DNA of 64,000 nt from CAMFLJ01 sp963702555 (GTDB lineage Bacteria > Actinomycetota > Acidimicrobiia > Acidimicrobiales > Acidimicrobilacustridaceae), in the NCBI GenBank assembly GCA_963702555.1, contig CAVPCW010000010.1, positions 248,001-312,000 of the forward strand. Reading direction: 5' to 3'. The position numbers and the translations under genes are program-made. Numbering within the stretch: the stretch's first letter is position 1; every line of letters starts with the position of its first letter. The notes under the pieces are model-generated. The model was given only the letters and a program-made list of their open reading frames with translations, was not told the origin of the DNA and searched no databases. Shown here in pieces: positions 28,248-35,553 of the stretch.

Positions 28248-29051
28248 TCAGGAGCCGCCGAAGATCTTGCGCATGTCGGCGAGGAAGGCGTTCGGGTCCG
28301 AGGCCTTCTTCTCCGACGTGGCCTCGTCGCGGGCCGTGGCGTAGGTGATCAGCCGCTCCTCACCGAGGGCCTCGATCAGCGCGGCGCCGACCTCCTCGGC
28401 CGTGGCCGCGGTCTTCGGGTCGGTCGGGAAGGGCGGGTCGTTGCCGTCCTTCGGCGTGGAGAACTCCGTGAGCGTCGTGCCAGGGACGAAGAGGTGCGCC
28501 CGCACCCCGGTGCCGGCCAGCTCGACGTGGAGCGACTCGGTGAACATCTCGAGCGCAGCCTTCGACGCCGAGTAGGCCCCGACCTTGTAGGCCACCATGT
28601 GCACGCCCATCGACGACACGTTCACGATGTCGCCGTGGTCGCGCTCGAGCATGCCGGGCAGCAGGGCGAGGGTGAGGCGCACCGGCGAGAAGTAGTTCAT
28701 CGCCATGACGCCCTCGACGTCGGCGGCGGTCATGTCGCGGACGCTGCGCCGCTTGGGCACACCGGCGTTGTTGATCAGCACGTCGACGCCGCCACCGAGG
28801 GCCTCGGTGACCTCGGCGGCCACGTCGTCGATCAGCGCGAGCTGGGAGAGGTCGGCCACGACCTTCTGGCACCACGGCACGTGCTCACGGCACACGGCCA
28901 GCACCTCGTCGAGGCGGTCGGCGCGGCGGGCCACGAGGCATACGGTGGCGCCGGCCTTCGCCGCCTCGACCGCGGCGGCGGCACCGATGCCCGACGAGGC
29001 ACCGGTGACGACGACCCGCTCACCGGTGCCGTTCCAGGCTCCGGCGGCCAT
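28248..29051 (-). CDS. SDR family oxidoreductase
   Basis: A 267-residue classical short-chain dehydrogenase. It has TGASSGIG (about 15-22), NNAG in LINNAGVPKRRSV, VNVSSMG (catalytic Ser) and YSASK (catalytic Tyr/Lys), all canonical. The NAD(P) preference is unclear; ARRADR after the second strand suggests NADP. It is the last gene of the operon running 31705 to 28248, with the start overlapping the preceding stop. It probably reduces or oxidises a hydroxy group made by the upstream epimerases. Confidence 0.85.
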   Translation of the reverse strand: MAAGAWNGTGERVVVTGASSGIGAAAAVEAAKAGATVCLVARRADRLDEVLAVCREHVPWCQKVVADLSQLALIDDVAAEVTEALGGGVDVLINNAGVPKRRSVRDMTAADVEGVMAMNYFSPVRLTLALLPGMLERDHGDIVNVSSMGVHMVAYKVGAYSASKAALEMFTESLHVELAGTGVRAHLFVPGTTLTEFSTPKDGNDPPFPTDPKTAATAEEVGAALIEALGEERLITYATARDEATSEKKASDPNAFLADMRKIFGGS

Positions 29052-29052
29052 C

Positions 29053-29964
29053 TCAGCCGGCCTTGCGGGACTCGATGACGTCGCGAATGCCGTCGCGCCA
29101 CGAGACGGTGCAGGGGCCGGTGAACGAGGCCCGGGCGGTGTTGGAGGCGATCGAGCCCTTGAGGGTGCCCGGGGGGTGCACGACGTTGACCACGGGGTCG
29201 ATGCCAGCGACCTCGCCGACGTAGGCACACCACTCCTGCACGCTGACGGGCTCGTCGCCCGCCCAGTTCACGATGGTGGCGGGCACCGACGCGGCGTCGA
29301 GCAGCGCCTCGGTCTGGGCGTTGATGTCGTCCTGGTGGATGGGCGAGTACATGCACGGGTCCCAGCGGGTGGTGACCTCGCCGCCGCCGAGCAGGGCGTC
29401 GACGTGCTGGGTGGGCAGGCCACCGTTGCGGCCGTAGCTCGCGTTCATCCGGGCGATGGTGACGGGAAGGTCGAAGAGCCGGGCACAGGTGCGGGCCACG
29501 GCTTCCTGGGAGATCTTCGAGATCGAGTACGGCGGCGCGTGGGCGGCGTTGACCTCACCCAGCGGGTCGGTCTCGAGGTAGACGTGCATCGGGTCGTCGT
29601 GGGGGCGGTACGTCGAGTGCGTCGACATCACCAGCGCGGCCTTGGCCTTGCGGGTGTGGGCCAGCAGCAGGCCCGTGCCCTCGGCGTTGGCCCGGATGGC
29701 GGCGTCGAAGTCCCAGCCCGGCGCCATCAGCGCGGCGAAGTGGATGACGTAGGTGAAGTCGTCGGGGAGCTCGCTGAAGTCGCCGTCGCCCAGGTCGCCC
29801 TTCACCGCCTTCACGCCGATCGCCTCGACCTTGGCCTTGGTCTCCGGGTCACCGAAGCGGGCCATGCCCCAGACCTCGTTGTCCTTCGCCAGGTACTCGG
29901 CGAGGGGGTAGGCGATCTGGCCGGCCGGACCGGTCAGCAGGATCTTCTCGTCGCTCAGCGCCAT
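29053..29964 (-). CDS. NAD-dependent epimerase/dehydratase (extended SDR)
   Basis: A 303-residue extended SDR with ILLTGPAGQIAYPLAEYLA (glycine motif TGxxGxIA), DFTYVIHFAALMAPG, the catalytic STHSTY and YSISK. It resembles the next gene at 29970 in length, motif order and the ETDPLGxxN segment, so the two are tandem paralogues. Family members act on sugar nucleotides, but many actinobacterial relatives act on non-sugar ketones or steroid-like compounds; this context favours the latter. It is separated from its neighbours by 5 and 1 bp. Confidence 0.83.
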   Translation of the reverse strand: MALSDEKILLTGPAGQIAYPLAEYLAKDNEVWGMARFGDPETKAKVEAIGVKAVKGDLGDGDFSELPDDFTYVIHFAALMAPGWDFDAAIRANAEGTGLLLAHTRKAKAALVMSTHSTYRPHDDPMHVYLETDPLGEVNAAHAPPYSISKISQEAVARTCARLFDLPVTIARMNASYGRNGGLPTQHVDALLGGGEVTTRWDPCMYSPIHQDDINAQTEALLDAASVPATIVNWAGDEPVSVQEWCAYVGEVAGIDPVVNVVHPPGTLKGSIASNTARASFTGPCTVSWRDGIRDVIESRKAG

Positions 29965-29969
29965 CTCGA

Positions 29970-30902
29970 TCAGCCCTTGTAGAGGTCGGGGTAGGAGGTC
30001 TCGGCCAGCTGCCGGAAGCCCTCCTGCCAGGTGACGGAGGGGGTCCAGCCGAGAGCGAGCAGCTTCGACGGGTCGATGGGGTTCGGCGGCACGCAGGCGG
30101 TGGTGGTCTCGAGCGGGATCTCCACGCCGGTGAGGCGGGTGAGCTCGGCGGTCCACTCCTCGATGCTGACCTGCTCGGGGCTGCACCAGTTGAAGACGGT
30201 GGGCGGCACCGCGGCCTGCTCGAGCAGGTACGGCAGGCTCGACACGATGTCGTCGTCGTGCAGGAAGTTGTGCAGGTTCGGCCCGTCCGGGTGCACCGGG
30301 GTGGCCATGCCGTGCTGGGCCATCATCAGCATGATCGACGGCCAGCCGTGGGTCGGGCCGTAGGGCACGTCGAGGCGGGCGATCACGGTGGGCACGCCGA
30401 AGCGGCGCGAGGCGTAGCGGGCGGCGGCCTCGCCGGCGATCTTGGAGATCGAGTACGTCGGCATGAAGCCCATCGGGCGGTGGTTGTCGCCCAGCGGGTC
30501 GGTCTCGACGTGGGCCTGCAGGCCGTTGGGCTCGTAGACCGCGCACGACGAGCAGTGGAAGAAGGCCTTGAGGCTGGGGCCGGCGACCTTCTCCATGAGG
30601 AAGGCGACGCCCTCGGCGTTGGCGGCCAGCGCCCGCTCGAAGTCGGTCTCCTTCGACACGGCCATGTGGATCACGTAGTCGAGGTCGGCGGGGATCTCGT
30701 CGAGGTCGGCGTGCTCGAGGTCTATGGCGACCGGGATGACGCCGTCGGCCTCGACCTTGGCCCGGGCCTCGGCGGTGGCGAAGCGCGACGTGCCGTAGAC
30801 GGTGTTGCCGGCGGCCACGAGGTTGCGGGCGAGGGGACCGGCGACCTGGCCGGTGACGCCGGTGATCAGGATGCGCTGGCCGGTCAGGGGGGCGGGGCTC
30901 AT
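29970..30902 (-). CDS. NAD-dependent epimerase/dehydratase (extended SDR)
   Basis: A 310-residue paralogue of the preceding entry. It has ILITGVTGQVAGPLARNLVA (TGxxGxVG-like), YVIHMAVSKETDFERA, CSSCAVYEPNG and the active-site YSISK, with the shared signature VETDPLGDNHRP. Its ATG overlaps the stop of the EthD-like gene (ATGA). Together the pair may act on two related intermediates or form a heteromer. Confidence 0.83.
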   Translation of the reverse strand: MSPAPLTGQRILITGVTGQVAGPLARNLVAAGNTVYGTSRFATAEARAKVEADGVIPVAIDLEHADLDEIPADLDYVIHMAVSKETDFERALAANAEGVAFLMEKVAGPSLKAFFHCSSCAVYEPNGLQAHVETDPLGDNHRPMGFMPTYSISKIAGEAAARYASRRFGVPTVIARLDVPYGPTHGWPSIMLMMAQHGMATPVHPDGPNLHNFLHDDDIVSSLPYLLEQAAVPPTVFNWCSPEQVSIEEWTAELTRLTGVEIPLETTTACVPPNPIDPSKLLALGWTPSVTWQEGFRQLAETSYPDLYKG

Positions 30903-31705
30903 CGCAGGTCTCCCGTGAAGTCGTCGGTGCCGAAGTTGGTCTGCTGCCACGGGCCGGTCCAGACGTGGTGGGCCAGGCCGCTCGCCTCGATCTGCTCGCC
31001 GATGCGGGCGTAGCCCTCCTCCCACCCCTCGGCGGAGTCGTGGTCGAGGAAGTGGAGCTGGAGGAAGCGGTTGGGGCCGGCGGCGGCGCGCACGACGTCG
31101 GCCGGGGCGTCGTCGGCCAGCGGGATCACGGTGCCGCTCGCCACGAGCTCCGGGCCCCACGGCTGGGCCATCGCCTCGGGGATCCAGGTGTTCTGGAACC
31201 AGGCGTCGACCTCGTCGTGGGTGTGGCCCTCGGCGACGTCGCCGGCCACCACGACCAGGCCCTTGTAGCCGTGGTCGAGGGCGAGGTCGATGGTGCACCC
31301 CGCCGGGTCGGACTGGACGTTCCAGCGCATGGAGTAGAGGAGCGTGTGGATGTGGTCGCGCTCGGCGTACATCCGGCCCTGCTGGTGGAGCTCCTTGACG
31401 TTGTCGACGTTCCAGCGGTTGGTCTCGTCGTCGGTGTCCTTGAGCCACCAGTACACGGCCAGGTACGACCCGGTGAGCGGGTCGGGGGTCATGTCGTTCG
31501 GGGCGGTCGAACGGAGGTCCTTCAGCCGCCGGGTGGCGACGAAGCGGTCGCCGGCGAACACGTTCGGGCCGACGAGGCAGCCCGAGTAGAAGTGGTCGTG
31601 CTCGTACCAGCGGTTGTACGGCACCTCGTGCCCCGGATGGGGCTCCACCATGGTGAACAGGAACGTCCCGACCTTGACCGGGTAGTCCTTCGCCTGCGTC
31701 GTCAC
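30899..31705 (-). CDS. EthD/dimeric alpha-beta-barrel-like protein
   Basis: A 268-residue soluble protein, first gene of the minus-strand operon. The N-terminal half has VPYNRWYEHDHFYSG, a pattern of the EthD/DUF-type ferredoxin-like fold. The C-terminal half repeats a similar layout ending GPWQQTNFGTDDF. Such proteins stand beside P450, SDR and monooxygenase genes and are thought to assist or isomerise; no catalytic residue is established. Start is GTG. A TAACGT -10 candidate (31735-31740 on the reverse strand) and the operator at 31747 lie just upstream. Confidence 0.65.
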   Translation of the reverse strand: MTTQAKDYPVKVGTFLFTMVEPHPGHEVPYNRWYEHDHFYSGCLVGPNVFAGDRFVATRRLKDLRSTAPNDMTPDPLTGSYLAVYWWLKDTDDETNRWNVDNVKELHQQGRMYAERDHIHTLLYSMRWNVQSDPAGCTIDLALDHGYKGLVVVAGDVAEGHTHDEVDAWFQNTWIPEAMAQPWGPELVASGTVIPLADDAPADVVRAAAGPNRFLQLHFLDHDSAEGWEEGYARIGEQIEASGLAHHVWTGPWQQTNFGTDDFTGDLR

Positions 31706-31746
31706 AAGATCCCCCTCGTGCAGTGAGGAGGGTCACGTTACCGCCC

Positions 31747-31765
31747 GTCTGACGGTCCGTCAGAC
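31747..31765. promoter_or_regulatory. TetR-type operator, site 2 (best copy)
   Basis: GTCTGACGGTCCGTCAGAC is a perfect 19-bp palindrome. It lies 42 bp before the EthD-like GTG and directly upstream of that gene's -10 candidate, between it and the 3' end of the LLM gene. Confidence 0.8.
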
Positions 31766-31817
31766 GCGTCGGCGCAGGGCGCGGGTGCGAGGGCCGGGCC
31801 CGGGTGCGGTGCGGGCG

Positions 31818-32730
31818 TCAGGGCTGGAGGAGCGGGCCGACCTGGGTGCCGAAGGCCTCGACCTGCTCGGCGTAGGCGGCGGCCGACGGTGCGTCGAAAC
31901 GCACCTGCACCTGGTTCACGCCCGCGGGGATCTGGGCCCGGATCGACTCGGCGAGCTGCTCGGGGGAGCCGACGCACGAGGTCGGGCGCACCTCGTGGGT
32001 GGCCGGGCCGACGTGCAGCCACGAGCCGACCACGTGCCCGATCGCGAAGGGGTCGTTCGGCGGTGCCGGCGTCGTCGCGGAGGCGGCGGATCGTGTCGAT
32101 GGCCTCGGGGGTGGCGGGGCCCTGGGGGAGCCAGCCGTCCCACCGGGCGGCGCGGCGCACGGCCGGCGCACCGGAGCCGCCGATCCAGATGGGCGGGCGG
32201 GGCGACTGCACCGGCCGGGGGAGCGCCCCCATGTCACCGACGTAGGTGTGCTCGAGCGCCTCGGCCAGCTCGGGCAGCCGCTCGTCGGTGATGCGGCCCC
32301 GGTCGGCGAACGAGACGCCGAGGGCGTCGAACTCGGCCTCGACGTGGCCGACCCCGATGCCGATGATCGCCCGGCCGCCGGAGAGGTGGTCGAGCGTGGC
32401 GAAGGCCTTGGCCGCCACCAGCGCGTGCCGGTAGGCGAGCACGTAGACGTGGGTCATGAGGGCGACCCGTTCGGTGCCGGCGGCCAGCCAGCCGAGGGTG
32501 GTGAAGGTGTCCTGCCACCACAGGCTCATGGCGTCGGCCTTGTCGCGGGGGATGGCGACGTGGTCGCACACGGCGATGTTGTGGAAGCCGCTGCGATCGG
32601 CGGCCCGGGCGATCGCCATGAGGTCGGCCGGGGTGGCCTCGGCCTCCCACGGACCGGCGAGCAGGGTGGTCTGGGTCTGGATGGGGAGCTGGGTGCCGAA
32701 GGCGAGCGTCCCGGGGGGGATCTCCAACAT
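31818..32730 (-). CDS. LLM-class F420-dependent oxidoreductase, one frameshift
   Basis: Luciferase-fold flavin/F420 enzyme of about 303 residues once an indel near 32055-32065 is corrected. N-terminal part: GFHNIAVCDHVAIPRDKADAM, VALMTHVYVLAYRHAL, HLSGGRAIIGIGVG and PPIWIGGSGAPAVRRAARWDGW. C-terminal part in another frame: FAIGHVVGSWLHVG to GVNQVQVRF. It should use F420H2 to reduce a carbonyl or double bond. The start is ATG 32730: a TAGGTT -10 on the same strand (32739-32744) ends 8 nt before it, so the mRNA is likely leaderless, and the operator at 32741 overlaps that -10. Confidence 0.8.
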
Positions 32731-32740
32731 GGCCCCCAAA

Positions 32741-32757
32741 CCTAACGACCCGTCAGG
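32741..32757. promoter_or_regulatory. TetR-type operator, site 3, overlapping the -10 of the LLM gene
   Basis: CCTAACGACCCGTCAGG is an imperfect copy of the family, with one mismatch between arms and C/G instead of T/A at the ends. On the reverse strand its end forms TAGGTT (32739-32744), the -10 of the gene at 32730, so a bound repressor would block RNA polymerase. Confidence 0.6.
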
Positions 32758-32808
32758 TTCTCCTTGTAGGGCCGATCGTCCCCCTCCCCACGTTGCCCAC
32801 CCCCACCC

Positions 32809-32820
32809 ACCGTGGCTCAC
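32809..32820. repeat. half-unit of the 47-bp palindromic repeat
   Basis: CCGTGGCTCAC equals the left arm of the palindromes that follow but lacks the right arm. It stands just before the complete unit at 32828. Confidence 0.6.
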
Positions 32821-32827
32821 CCCTTCC

Positions 32828-32876
32828 CACCGTGGCTCACGTGATCAGGTCATACCTGACAACGTGAGCCACGGTG
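32828..32876. repeat. palindromic repeat, type A, left copy
   Basis: Outer arms of 14 bp (CACCGTGGCTCACG at 32828-32841 and its exact complement at 32863-32876) enclose an inner inverted repeat TCAGGT-CAT-ACCTGA. It is one of four complete related units flanking the nuclease gene. Confidence 0.9.
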
Positions 32877-32890
32877 AGCCCTCTTTTGAA

Positions 32891-32935
32891 CGTGGCTCAT
32901 GTGGTCAGGTCATGCCTGACGAGGTGAGCCACGGT
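32891..32935. repeat. palindromic repeat, type B, left copy
   Basis: Arms CGTGGCTCA and TGAGCCACG surround GTCAGG-TCATG-CCTGAC. The last codons and the stop codon of the nuclease gene (32905-32907) are inside this palindrome, so the repeat and the gene end are fused. Confidence 0.9.
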
Positions 32936-33857
32936 GGCCGGTGCGACTGCCGCGCGCTCCGAACCTTCGCCAGCACGAGATCCTTGCGGTGCCAGATCTC
33001 GTGCTCGGAGATCTCGATGACGAGCCAACCTGCCCGTCGGAGCCTGGCGATCCGCCGTTCATCCCGCGCCCGGTCGAGGAGGCCCGAGTGGAACAGGTCG
33101 CTCTGGATCTCGACCACCACCTTGGCGTTGCGGTCGACGAAGTCGACCCGACCGATCCATCCGTCGTCGTCGCCGAGGTCGACCTGTCGTTCGAAGGGTG
33201 CGTCGCCGGCGTCCTGCGAGGATCGTCTCGAACCTCCGCTCGAGGTTGCTCTGAGCCGGTCGATGACCGGGCGGACGCACGGCGATCAGTCGCCGGAGCT
33301 CCGCGACGCCACCGGCCCGGCTGCGTTCCGGCAGCGTCGCTCCGAGCGCCTGGAGGTGTTCGAGCCGGAGTAGCCCGGTGTCGAGCATTCGGTCGCACAT
33401 CTGGGAGAGGCGTTCCGGGTGGATCCTCGGAGCCAGGTCGACGAGCGTCCGTAGCGGGGTCGTGACCGGGATGCCGTGCGTCGTCGTCACGTCTTCCGGT
33501 CCCCATCGGATGGTGCTGTGGGCGATCCCGAGGCGGGTGCCACCTCGATGCGGCCGGCGAGAGGCGAGGACATGCCACGGCTCTTGCGCGTAGCCGGGGA
33601 TCCGCCAGAGTGCGGCCGCGGACTGGAGCGCGATCGCGCCGGACGGGACGTCGAGCGCGGCGGCCATGGCTCGTTGGTGGAGGGTGGGTGCGCTGCCACG
33701 GACGCGGAGGACGCGCTCGCTGAGACGGTCGAGGCGACCGGTCTCGACGGCATGGGCGAGGGACTGGGGTGTGAACCCGATCTCGGCTGAGCTGCCGGCG
33801 TGAGATCACACCATGTTGTTGCTCGGCGAGGTTCCGGAGTGCCTCGTGGTCGGACAT
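32905..33857 (-). CDS. DUF559 (Vsr-like) nuclease with AbiEi-type N-terminal domain, two frameshifts
   Basis: Corrected for two indels (near 33786-33789 and 33211-33216), this is about 317 residues. The N-terminus (ALRNLAEQQHGVISRRQL) is the winged-helix start of AbiEi-like antitoxins. The middle has GAIALQSAAALWRIPGYA and TTPLRTLVDLAP, the usual AbiEi linker. The C-terminal DUF559 domain has RVDFVDRNAKVVVEIQSD (the D and ExQ of a PD-(D/E)xK site), DRARDERRIARLRRAGW and a final helix. DUF559 is related to very-short-patch-repair endonucleases. It could be a real gene with sequencing errors or a decayed one. Palindrome doublets flank it on both sides. Confidence 0.7.
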
Positions 33858-33900
33858 GCACCCATCCAACCCAGGGCCTGTGACAGTCGAGTCCCGACAG

Positions 33901-33947
33901 ACCGTGGCTCACGTGATCAGGTCATGCCTGATGGGGTGAGCCACGGT
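33901..33947. repeat. palindromic repeat, type A, right copy
   Basis: 12-bp outer arms (ACCGTGGCTCAC / GTGAGCCACGGT) and the inner repeat ATCAGG-TCATG-CCTGAT. It lies 43 bp upstream of the nuclease start codon and is the counterpart of 32828-32876. Confidence 0.9.
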
Positions 33948-33961
33948 GGGCTGTTCCTCTG

Positions 33962-34008
33962 ACCGTGGCTCATGTGGTCAGGTCATGCCTGACCACGTGA
34001 GCCACGGT
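33962..34008. repeat. palindromic repeat, type B, right copy
   Basis: The longest unit: 21-bp arms with a single mismatch (T/C, a wobble pair in RNA) around the loop TCATG, a 47-nt hairpin. It ends 9 bp from the stop codon of the SDR gene at 34018, so it may also terminate that transcript. Confidence 0.9.
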
Positions 34009-34017
34009 GGGGCGGGG

Positions 34018-34782
34018 TCAGAGGCCGAGGAAGGAGCCGCCGTCGCAGACGATGGTCTGGCCGCTGACGTAGCCGGCGTCGGGGCCGGCGAGGAACGCCA
34101 CCACGCCGCCGATGTCGGCCACGGGGTCGCCGATGCGCCCGAGTGGGGTTCGGGCCTCGATGGCGCCCCGCAGCTCGGGCACCTGCTCGAAGGCGCCGGC
34201 CAGGGCGGGGGTCTCGGCCACCGGGGCGATGCAGTTGGCGGTGATGCCGTCGGGCCCCCACTCCCGGGCGAGGCTCTTGGCCATGGCCCGCTGGGCCGCC
34301 TTGGCGGGGGAGTAGAGCGGGATGTTGGCGCTGCCCTCCACCCCCGACGGCGAGGTCACGAGCACCAGCCGGCCCTGGTCGCTGGCCCGCAGGTGCGGGT
34401 ACGCGGCCTGGGCGCACCAGAAGCTGGCCCACGCCGACGTGCGCGACATCTGGAACCACACCTCGGGCGGGGTCTCCTCCAGCCGGCTGGCCACCCCACC
34501 GGCGAAGGCGTTGTGGACCATCACGTCGAGACCGCCGAAGCGCTCGACGGTCTCGGCCACGCACGCCTCGATCGGCGCCCGTTCGGTGACGTCGGTGACG
34601 ATGCACTCGGCGGCGCCGCCGGCGGCGCGGATGGCCTCGGCGACCGGCTCCCCGGTGGCCGCTCGCCTCGCGGCGATGACGACGCGGGCGCCCTCGGCCG
34701 CCAGCTTGCGGGCGATGCCCTCGCCCACGCCCTGCCCGGCGCCGGTGACGATGGCGACACGTCCTTCGAGAGAGCGGCTCAC
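34018..34782 (-). CDS. SDR family oxidoreductase, catalytically complete member of a pair
   Basis: A 254-residue SDR with TGAGQGVG (about 14-21), VHNAFAGG, the Ser in VLVTSPSG and the catalytic YSPAK. DGGSFLGL at the C-terminus is typical of the classical family. The GTG start overlaps the stop of the preceding gene (GTGA), so it is translated with that degenerate SDR. It probably oxidises a 3-hydroxyacyl-CoA or a related alcohol. Confidence 0.85.
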   Translation of the reverse strand: MSRSLEGRVAIVTGAGQGVGEGIARKLAAEGARVVIAARRAATGEPVAEAIRAAGGAAECIVTDVTERAPIEACVAETVERFGGLDVMVHNAFAGGVASRLEETPPEVWFQMSRTSAWASFWCAQAAYPHLRASDQGRLVLVTSPSGVEGSANIPLYSPAKAAQRAMAKSLAREWGPDGITANCIAPVAETPALAGAFEQVPELRGAIEARTPLGRIGDPVADIGGVVAFLAGPDAGYVSGQTIVCDGGSFLGL

Positions 34783-35405
34783 ATCCACAGCCCACCGTCC
34801 ACGGTCAGGGTCTGCCCGGCGAGGCCCGCGGCCGCAGGGCTGCACAGGAAGGCGACCACGTCGCCGGGCTCGGCGCCCGGCACGGCCGGCGCGGCGATCG
34901 ACACCGGGCCGGCCACGACCGCGTCGGCGAGCACCCGGCCGGGGGCGACGGCGAGCGAGTTCACCGAGATGCCCTCGGGCCCCCACTGCCGGGCGGTGGA
35001 CTTGGCGAGGAGGTGCACGCCCTCGGCGGCCGCGGCCCAGTGGCCGTACTCGGCGCCACCGGCGAACGCGGTGGTGGGGGTGGTGAGCACGATGCGCCCG
35101 CCCCGGCCGGCGAAGTCGCGCCGCGCCGCCACGCAGGCCTCGATGGCCGCGTCCATCGTCTGCTGCCAGGCCAGGTCGAAGTCGGCGTCGGTCAGCTCGT
35201 CGAACCGCACCGGCCGCACGACCGCGGGGTCCCATGGCGCGAACACCATGGCGTCGAGGTGGTCGACCGCCTCCTCGGCGGCCACGACCTCGGCCCCCCG
35301 CCGGCGCAGCGCGTCGGACAGTTCGTCGGCCAACGGTCCGGTGCCGACGACCCGCACCCGTCCTGGCGCGGTCGTGGCGATGTCACTGCTCGATGGCTCG
35401 GCCAC
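34779..35405 (-). CDS. SDR-like protein lacking catalytic residues
   Basis: Only 208 residues, but with clear SDR strands: VRVVGTGPLADELSDALRRR where the glycine motif should be, GGRIVLTTPTTAF, EWGPxGI-like RQWGPEGISVNSLAVAPGR and TLTVDGGLWM at the end. The active-site YxxxK is replaced by the segment GHWAAAAEGV and TGxxxGxG is incomplete, so it is unlikely to be an enzyme alone. It is coupled by GTGA overlap to the complete SDR downstream, as in two-subunit SDRs such as BbsCD of toluene degradation. GTG 35405 has AAGGGGGA just before it. Confidence 0.7.
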   Translation of the reverse strand: MAEPSSSDIATTAPGRVRVVGTGPLADELSDALRRRGAEVVAAEEAVDHLDAMVFAPWDPAVVRPVRFDELTDADFDLAWQQTMDAAIEACVAARRDFAGRGGRIVLTTPTTAFAGGAEYGHWAAAAEGVHLLAKSTARQWGPEGISVNSLAVAPGRVLADAVVAGPVSIAAPAVPGAEPGDVVAFLCSPAAAGLAGQTLTVDGGLWM

Positions 35406-35466
35406 CTGGTCCCCCTTGCTCGGTGCGGGGCAGTTGTACCCCATCGTCGCCGTCCGGTCGGTGGTG

Positions 35467-35489
35467 GCCCCCGGGCGGCGCCCGGGGGC
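35467..35489. other. hairpin in a divergent promoter region
   Basis: Perfect 10-bp stem GCCCCCGGGC / GCCCGGGGGC with a 3-nt loop, between the divergent SDR-like gene and acyl-CoA dehydrogenase gene. The role is unclear; it could separate the two transcripts. Confidence 0.5.
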
Positions 35490-35515
35490 GGGCCGGGAAA
35501 TACCCGAACCTCCGC

Positions 35516-35546
35516 TTGTGTGACGCCGATCACCCGTTGCTACTGT
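35516..35546 (+). promoter_or_regulatory. promoter with leaderless start for acyl-CoA dehydrogenase pair
   Basis: TTGTGT (35516-35521) and TACTGT (35541-35546) are 19 bp apart. The -10 ends 7 nt before ATG 35554, leaving no room for a ribosome binding site. Confidence 0.5.
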
Positions 35547-35553
35547 CCCCGCC

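Noticed and set aside
33059..33857. Toxin-antitoxin system (AbiEi/AbiEii)
   Set aside because: The N-terminal domain resembles AbiEi, but no AbiEii nucleotidyltransferase gene is adjacent and the C-terminal part is a DUF559 nuclease domain, so a TA pair is not supported.
32806..34010. The four palindromes as a CRISPR array
   Set aside because: Only two units per side, each self-complementary, with spacers of about 14 bp in a doublet and a gene between. There is no regular repeat-spacer pattern and no cas gene.
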